Assembly (NCBI GenBank): GCA_964493695.1
Contig: CAZBPG010000007.1
Location: 5,996-69,995 of the forward strand
Length of the DNA: 64,000 nucleotides
Source of the DNA: Bog-950 sp964493695
GTDB taxonomy: Bacteria > Bacteroidota > Bacteroidia > Chitinophagales > LD1
Direction: 5' to 3'
This document shows, piece after piece, positions 58,648 to 64,000 of this stretch. The position numbers and the translations under genes are program-made. Under the pieces are notes generated by a model. That model searched no databases and had not been told where the DNA came from. It was given only the letters and a program-made list of their open reading frames with translations. The first letter of the stretch is position 1; every line of letters starts with the position of its first letter.

Positions 58648-60456
58648 ATGCTGCAACTACTGCCATTGCTACTGCTACTGCCACTATTTTCCTTCGCGCA
58701 ATTCACCGACAACTTCAGCGATGGCGACTTTACTAACTCACCTGCATGGGTGGGCAACACCGCTGATTTTACTGCCTCTGCCAATACTCTCAACAGCAAC
58801 GGCCCGCAGGCATCCAGTGTAATTTACCTCGCTACCGCCAACACTTTAATCGATTCTGCCGAATGGAATTTTCTTTTGCGCTTAGATTTTAATCCCAGCT
58901 CTACCAATCAGGTGCGCATTTACCTTGTCAGCGACCAGCAAGATTTATCGGGCAGCTTAAACGGCTACTTTATTCAGTTTGGCGAAAGCGGCACCGCACC
59001 CGATTCGCTCGATATTTTCAGGCAGGACGGAACCACGCTTACCAAAGTGTTTACCGGTGCCAGCGGAATAATGACGAGTGCTACTACAAACTCCGTTCAC
59101 ATACGCGTAGTCCGCCACACCGGTGGCAGTTGGGATGTTTATGCCGATAAAACCGGTGGCACTTCGCTTACTGCTGAGGGAAGTTTTACAGAGAATACGT
59201 ACACCACTACCAACTATTTCGGTGTGGTTGCCGATTACTCCACCGCCTCGCGCTACAACCTTTACTTCTTCGATGATTTCACCATCGGCAACATTATTGC
59301 CGATACCACTAAGCCCACGGTTACCAACGTAACAGTGGTTTCCAACACCTTAATTGATGTTACTTTTTCCGAACCGGTAGACTTAACCATCGCTCAGGCA
59401 ACCGGTAACTATTCGGTAGATAATTCCATTGGTAATCCGTTTGTTGCCGTGGCCGGTGGTATTAATCTGGTGAACCTCGCTTTCAACACCGCATTCGCAA
59501 GCGGAACAACTTATACACTCAGCATCACCGGTGTAAAAGATGCAGCCGGTAACACTATGGCTCCGTATTCGTTTCAGTTTGCCCTGGCCGAACCCGCACA
59601 ACCGGGCGATATTGTCATCAACGAAATTCTTTTCAATCCCAAAACCGGTGGCTACGATTTTGTCGAGCTCTATAACCGTTCCAACAAAGCCATTGATTTA
59701 AACACGCTCGACATCTTAGAACAAGACATCAGCGACCCGCAAACAATTCTGGAAGATGCAAGTCCGCTCACAGCGCAAAGTTATGTGCTGCTCCCGCAAC
59801 AGTTTGTGGTGCTTACCGAAGATGCCTCAAACATCCAGTTGAATTATTCCGTGCAGAATCCAGGCGCATTAGTTGAAGTTTCTGCCCTTCCGAATTATGA
59901 CGACAACCAAAGCATTTGTGTGTTGCGAAACCATAACGGCAACACCATTGATTCGCTCGCCTATGACCACAAATGGCACTTTGCCCTCCTCGATGTAGAA
60001 GACGGAGTTTCGCTCGAGCGCATTGATTACAACAAACCTACACAGGATAAAAGCAACTGGCACAGCGCAGCATCTACAGCGGGTTTTGCCACGCCCACTT
60101 ACCGCAATTCGCAATTCAGCGAAACCGGAATTACCGATGACGAAATAGTCATTGACCCCGAAGTTTTCACTCCCGATAACGATGGCGAGAAAGATTTTAC
60201 CTATATCGTTTATAAGTTTTCCGAGGCTGGCTACGCTTTAAATGCCAGGGTTTATGATGCCAAAGGAAGGGAGATAAGAACCCTCGCCCGTAATGAACTG
60301 CTGAGCAGCGAAGGAAAATTAATGTGGGACGGCCTTGATGACGACAACCAAAAAGCCCGCACCGGCATCTACATAGTGTCTGTCGAAATCTTCAACCTGC
60401 AGGGCAAGGTCAAACGCTTCAAAAAAGAAGTAGTGCTTGGCGCCAAGCTGAATTAA
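58648..60456 (+). CDS. Secreted lamin-tail domain protein
   Basis: 602 residues from ATG 58648, whose signal peptide reads MLQLLPLLLLLPLFSFAQ; the frame is open from an earlier ATG at 58561, which would give a 29-residue basic extension encoded partly by a palindrome. A laminin-G/concanavalin-like first domain (about 20-215), an Ig-like SbsA domain (PTVTNVTVVSNTLIDVTFSE), a lamin-tail domain (GDIVINEILFNPKTGGYDFV) and a FlgD-like end (PEVFTPDNDGEKDFTYIVY ... ARTGIYIVSVE). Probably a surface or exported structural protein; possibly a T9SS client. Confidence 0.85.
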   Translation: MLQLLPLLLLLPLFSFAQFTDNFSDGDFTNSPAWVGNTADFTASANTLNSNGPQASSVIYLATANTLIDSAEWNFLLRLDFNPSSTNQVRIYLVSDQQDLSGSLNGYFIQFGESGTAPDSLDIFRQDGTTLTKVFTGASGIMTSATTNSVHIRVVRHTGGSWDVYADKTGGTSLTAEGSFTENTYTTTNYFGVVADYSTASRYNLYFFDDFTIGNIIADTTKPTVTNVTVVSNTLIDVTFSEPVDLTIAQATGNYSVDNSIGNPFVAVAGGINLVNLAFNTAFASGTTYTLSITGVKDAAGNTMAPYSFQFALAEPAQPGDIVINEILFNPKTGGYDFVELYNRSNKAIDLNTLDILEQDISDPQTILEDASPLTAQSYVLLPQQFVVLTEDASNIQLNYSVQNPGALVEVSALPNYDDNQSICVLRNHNGNTIDSLAYDHKWHFALLDVEDGVSLERIDYNKPTQDKSNWHSAASTAGFATPTYRNSQFSETGITDDEIVIDPEVFTPDNDGEKDFTYIVYKFSEAGYALNARVYDAKGREIRTLARNELLSSEGKLMWDGLDDDNQKARTGIYIVSVEIFNLQGKVKRFKKEVVLGAKLN

Positions 60457-60467
60457 GCCCTAAAAGG

Positions 60468-60498
60468 TTGACTTTTCGCAGGAAATGTCGTAGTTTTA
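60468..60498 (+). promoter_or_regulatory. Putative promoter of the gliding-type protein gene
   Basis: TTGAC at 60468 and TAGTTTTA at 60491 are spaced by 20 bp between TTG and TA, resembling the Bacteroidota -33/-7 pair. 28 bp before the ATG. Confidence 0.4.
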
Positions 60499-60525
60499 AC
60501 ACTCCCTAGTAAAAACCATTTTTGG

Positions 60526-62019
60526 ATGAAGAAGATTTACTCTTTTCTGGTTCTCCTTACTCCTGTCAGCGCAGCTTTTGCGCAGGCTTTGTTCAATAAC
60601 AACGGTGCCGATATTTATGTGAAAGATGGCGGTTTCATGATTGTAAAGACGAACTCGCTTTACAATAATCAGGTTGGCGGTTCCGGTGTGCTGGACAATG
60701 CAGGAACAATTGTAGTAGAAGGAAGTATCACCAACGATGGTGCTGTCAATGCATCCGGTGATACTATCCGGCTGAGCGGAGACTGGGTAAACAACAACGC
60801 ATACACCGGTAACAATAGCTGGGTGGATATGTATGGCGGCAATCAGTTAATCACCGGTACGGCAGTTACTACTTTCAATAACCTCAATCTGGGTGGAGGA
60901 AGTGTGGTAAAGCGTCAGCAGAATATTGATGCGGTTACTTCCGGTCTTCTTGCTTTAAATGATGCGGAACTTGCTACCGATGTAAATGAAATGCTGGTAA
61001 GCAACGCTAATGCAAATGCCATTACATGGAACACCGGATATGTAAGTTCTGTGAACATCGGCAAACTTTCGCGGGCTACCAACACCACTGGTGCTTATGT
61101 GTATCCGATAGGCTCGCCTTCCTATACTAATCCTCCTAGCATTTTCCGCCCTGTTGAATATGCTCCTACTGCATCTGCCGCTAATACGTATGGCGCTATG
61201 GTGGTAAAAGGCGATGCTTCAAGCGATGGCTATAATGTAAATACGGTGGACGACTTACTTTGCAAAGTGAATCCGTTTTTCTATCACCGGTTGTATCATT
61301 CAGCCGGTAGCGATGCTACTGCGCTCAAAATGTTTTTCGACCCGTCTACCGATGGCAACTGGACCGACCAGGCACATTGGGATTCACCCAACCGGTGGAA
61401 TTACATAGGTACATCCAATGCCGGAACCGGTCTTGGATTTTCAACGGTAAGTGTTGCCGCTGTAAGCGATTTTCAACCGGAGCCTTTTGCTTTGGCAAGA
61501 AAAAAATTCACCGTTGATGCCGGACCGGATGTTGACCTTAATCTCGGTCAGTCAACCACCTTCACCCCGGTTATCACAGCAACCAGCGTTGCCTCTTATA
61601 ACTGGACACCGGCAAGCAACTTAACCTGCAGCAATTGCGAGTCACCGGATGCATCACCAAGCCTGACGACCCAGTACCTGATTACCGTAGTAGACGATGC
61701 GGGCTGCAGCGTTTCAGAATCTCTGCTGGTTAAAGTAGCTAACCCTGAGCTCTTGATTCCAACAGCTTTTTCTCCCAACGGAGATGGGGCCAATGATGTT
61801 TTCAGGGCATTGAATAAAAATTTAGTGAAGTATGATTTGCAGGTATACAACCGCTGGGGCGAAAAGATTTTTGAAACCACCGATCCGGTAGAAGGCTGGG
61901 ACGGGGTTTATGATGGCATTCGTCAGCCGCTGGGAGTGTATGTATGGCAATGCAGTTATCAGTTTTCAGAATCACAGAAATCTAAAACCGCAAAGGGTAA
62001 CGTTACCCTTATGCGTTAG
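60526..62019 (+). CDS. Secreted protein with T9SS type B (gliding-motility C-terminal) domain
   Basis: 497 residues. Signal peptide MKKIYSFLVLLTPVSAAFAQ, then a repetitive beta domain with many Asn/Gly (about 25-330), a short Ig-like unit with CSNCESPDASPSLTTQY, and the type B sorting domain beginning LIPTAFSPNGDGANDVFRA with YNRWGEKIFE and PLGVYVWQCSY. Exported by T9SS and usually anchored to the surface. The collagen-like gene starts 40 bp later on the same strand and is probably co-expressed. Confidence 0.9.
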   Translation: MKKIYSFLVLLTPVSAAFAQALFNNNGADIYVKDGGFMIVKTNSLYNNQVGGSGVLDNAGTIVVEGSITNDGAVNASGDTIRLSGDWVNNNAYTGNNSWVDMYGGNQLITGTAVTTFNNLNLGGGSVVKRQQNIDAVTSGLLALNDAELATDVNEMLVSNANANAITWNTGYVSSVNIGKLSRATNTTGAYVYPIGSPSYTNPPSIFRPVEYAPTASAANTYGAMVVKGDASSDGYNVNTVDDLLCKVNPFFYHRLYHSAGSDATALKMFFDPSTDGNWTDQAHWDSPNRWNYIGTSNAGTGLGFSTVSVAAVSDFQPEPFALARKKFTVDAGPDVDLNLGQSTTFTPVITATSVASYNWTPASNLTCSNCESPDASPSLTTQYLITVVDDAGCSVSESLLVKVANPELLIPTAFSPNGDGANDVFRALNKNLVKYDLQVYNRWGEKIFETTDPVEGWDGVYDGIRQPLGVYVWQCSYQFSESQKSKTAKGNVTLMR

Positions 62020-62059
62020 TTTTATATAGGACACACGTTTGGTTATTAAATTTTATCGT

Positions 62060-64000
62060 ATGAAGAAAAGTTCAACCTTGATAGCTTTTCTGTTTTTGCT
62101 TTCAGCAAATACAGTCTTTGCTCAGAATCAGAATGTCGGAATCGGAACCACCACTCCCGATGCAAGTTCCCTTTTGGAAATGAAGTCGAATAGTAAGGGC
62201 GTGCTCGTTCCCCGAATGACTACGACTCAACGTTTAGCCATTGCAAATCCGGCCAACGCGCTTTTGGTTTATGATGTTACAGCCAACTGCTTTTTTTATT
62301 ACAATGCATCCACCTGGGTTTCTCTGTGCGGTAACAGTGGTATAGCCGGTCCTACCGGTCCTACCGGAGCTCAGGGTATTGATGGAAATGACGGAGTTAA
62401 TGGTCCGGGATATCTCGCCACCTCTACAACTACTATAACTATCGGTCTTGGCAGTAAAACATTTGTTACACAAAGCGGGTTGGCATATTTGCCTAACGAT
62501 AGAGCTAGAATATCTAATACTGCAGCCAATTATATAGAAGGTGTTGTTACCGCATACACAGGATTTCTCCTGACGATAAATGTTGACAGAACGATTGGTA
62601 GTGGAACATACTCCGCCTGGAATATCGGCATTGCCGGAGACGTAGGGGCAAAGGGAGATACAGGAGTGGCAGGAGCTGTTGGAACTACCGGTCCACAGGG
62701 AGCACAAGGCGTTCAAGGCAATACCGGAGCGACAGGCCCACAAGGAGCAATCGGAGCAACCGGTGACACAGGCCCTCAAGGAGCACAAGGTATCCAAGGC
62801 AACACTGGAGCTACAGGCGACACAGGTCCACAGGGATTACAAGGTCTTCAAGGCGTTCAGGGAGCAACAGGTGACACCGGTCCACAAGGAACACAAGGAC
62901 TTCAAGGCAACACCGGGGCTACAGGAGATACGGGACCGCAAGGATTGCAGGGGTTACAAGGTATTCAGGGAACAACAGGTGACACAGGCCCGCAAGGAAC
63001 ACAAGGAGTTCCGGGAGTAACTGGTGCCACAGGAGATACAGGATCTCAGGGCCCACAAGGTCTTCAGGGCATTCAAGGAGCAACCGGTGCAACAGGCGAC
63101 ACAGGTCCTCAGGGAGCACAAGGACTTCAAGGCGTTACAGGTGCAACGGGAGATACGGGCCCTCAAGGGGCACAGGGTATCCAGGGTAATACTGGAGCAA
63201 CCGGTGATACAGGTCCTCAAGGATTACAAGGTCTTCAGGGAGTAACCGGAGCTACAGGCGACACCGGTCCACAAGGTTTACAAGGACTCCAAGGTGTTAC
63301 CGGTGATACGGGCCCACAAGGATTGCAAGGACTTCAAGGCAACACCGGGGCTACAGGAGATACGGGACCGCAAGGAATACAAGGACTTCAAGGCGTTACA
63401 GGAGCAACGGGAGATACGGGCCCTCAAGGGGCACAGGGTATCCAGGGTAATACTGGAGCAACCGGTGATACAGGTCCTCAAGGATTACAAGGTCTTCAGG
63501 GAGTAACCGGAGCTACAGGCGACACCGGTCCACAAGGTTTACAAGGACTCCAAGGTGTTACCGGTGATACGGGCCCACAAGGATTGCAAGGACTTCAAGG
63601 CGTTACAGGTGCAACAGGCGACACCGGTCTTCAGGGAGCACAAGGACTTCAAGGCAACACCGGAGCTACAGGCGACACCGGTCCACAAGGTTTACAAGGC
63701 CTTCAAGGCGTTACAGGTGACACGGGCCCACAAGGATTGCAAGGACTTCAAGGCGTTACCGGTGCAACAGGCGACACAGGTCCTCAGGGAGCACAAGGAC
63801 TTCAAGGCAACACCGGGGCTACAGGAGATACGGGACCGCAAGGAACACAAGGTATTCAAGGTGACACAGGAGCTACAGGCTCACAAGGCATCCAAGGCAA
63901 CACTGGAGCCACTGGTGATACCGGTCCCCAGGGATTGCAAGGGCTTCAGGGAGTAACCGGAGCTACAGGCGACACCGGTACACAAGGTTTACAAGGCCTC
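62060..64000 (+). CDS. Collagen-like repeat protein, 3' end beyond the window
   Basis: 647 codons are open to the window end. Signal peptide MKKSSTLIAFLFLLSANTVF, then a conserved Bacteroidota head VGIGTTTPDASSLLEMKSN and GVLVPRMTTTQRLAI, a first short collagen run (GIAGPTGPTGAQGIDGNDG), a globular insert (about 115-190), then a long Gly-X-Y region rich in GATGDTGPQGLQGLQG from about residue 194 to the end. Such proteins form triple helices on the surface. The DNA holds a near-perfect internal duplication (63143-63340 and 63404-63601). Short frames in this stretch in other phases are shadows. Confidence 0.92.
   Translation, partial: MKKSSTLIAFLFLLSANTVFAQNQNVGIGTTTPDASSLLEMKSNSKGVLVPRMTTTQRLAIANPANALLVYDVTANCFFYYNASTWVSLCGNSGIAGPTGPTGAQGIDGNDGVNGPGYLATSTTTITIGLGSKTFVTQSGLAYLPNDRARISNTAANYIEGVVTAYTGFLLTINVDRTIGSGTYSAWNIGIAGDVGAKGDTGVAGAVGTTGPQGAQGVQGNTGATGPQGAIGATGDTGPQGAQGIQGNTGATGDTGPQGLQGLQGVQGATGDTGPQGTQGLQGNTGATGDTGPQGLQGLQGIQGTTGDTGPQGTQGVPGVTGATGDTGSQGPQGLQGIQGATGATGDTGPQGAQGLQGVTGATGDTGPQGAQGIQGNTGATGDTGPQGLQGLQGVTGATGDTGPQGLQGLQGVTGDTGPQGLQGLQGNTGATGDTGPQGIQGLQGVTGATGDTGPQGAQGIQGNTGATGDTGPQGLQGLQGVTGATGDTGPQGLQGLQGVTGDTGPQGLQGLQGVTGATGDTGLQGAQGLQGNTGATGDTGPQGLQGLQGVTGDTGPQGLQGLQGVTGATGDTGPQGAQGLQGNTGATGDTGPQGTQGIQGDTGATGSQGIQGNTGATGDTGPQGLQGLQGVTGATGDTGTQGLQGL
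63143..63601. repeat. 198-bp exact direct duplication within the collagen-like gene
   Basis: 63143-63340 and 63404-63601 are identical by eye at an offset of 261 bp (87 codons), so the frame is kept. This points to recent recombination or gene conversion. Confidence 0.85.

Noticed and set aside
62679..63956. Several short frames of EHK/QG-rich text on the plus strand and Cys/Leu-rich text on the minus strand
   Set aside because: Out-of-phase readings of the collagen-like repeat gene.

Overview
The window is chromosomal DNA from a member of the Bacteroidota. The signs are type IX secretion sorting domains on many secreted proteins, a TonB-dependent receptor with a carboxypeptidase-like N-terminal domain, TAnnTTTG-type promoters with few Shine-Dalgarno sites, a clade II (Sec-dependent, lipoprotein) nitrous oxide reductase cluster, and many hairpin repeats between convergent genes. 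No rRNA, tRNA, transposase, phage gene or true CRISPR array was seen. The first and last genes (mutL and a collagen-like protein) run off the window.

Layout. 1-10 kb: mutL end, rhomboid protease, PIG-L deacetylase, amino acid permease, then the threonine operon thrA-thrB-thrC, ending at a perfect hairpin shared with a convergent AI-2E family permease. 10-15 kb: DUF218 lipoprotein, SRPBCC protein and a 1018-residue PKD/SprB-type secreted protein. 14.5-16.1 kb is an accessory island: two copies of a 121-bp element with three hairpins, then six 16-bp sites spaced at exactly 42 bp, then a 230-residue protein I do not recognise. 16-24 kb: kbl, a RelE/ParE-type toxin pair, trhO, an M28 peptidase, a GxxExxY gene framed by 29-bp inverted repeats, cysS, an EEP-family phosphatase/nuclease and a second rhomboid. 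24-42 kb: transporters, recX, DUF167, a NifU-type Fe-S protein, heme A synthase, three secreted hydrolases with T9SS tails, a TonB receptor, a 21-bp minisatellite, and a close homologue of plant GDP-mannose 3,5-epimerase.

42-48 kb: a small coiled-coil protein, a DUF2892 protein, a CcoI/FixI-like copper P-type ATPase split by a -1 shift at a run of eight T, a beta-CASP RNase-like protein and an acetyl-CoA hydrolase/transferase. 48-54.4 kb: the nos operon on the minus strand (cytochrome c, nosZ, membrane protein, nosL, nosD, nosF, nosY), with an FNR-like site and a TAnnTTTG promoter upstream. 54.4-55.3 kb is non-coding and carries a 42-bp minisatellite. 55-58.5 kb: asd beside a DUF433/DUF5615 pair and a PIN/antitoxin pair. 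58.5-64 kb: three surface or secreted proteins, the last a collagen-like repeat protein with a recent 198-bp internal duplication.

Functional links. thrABC with asd covers aspartate to threonine. The nos genes, FNR-like site, copper ATPase and heme A synthase point to a facultative respirer that can reduce N2O and use oxygen. Most notable are the helically phased site array with its adjacent orphan protein, 7-bp tandem repeats inside mutL and nosL that could switch those genes by frameshift, the split ATPase, and the IR-framed GxxExxY cassette.
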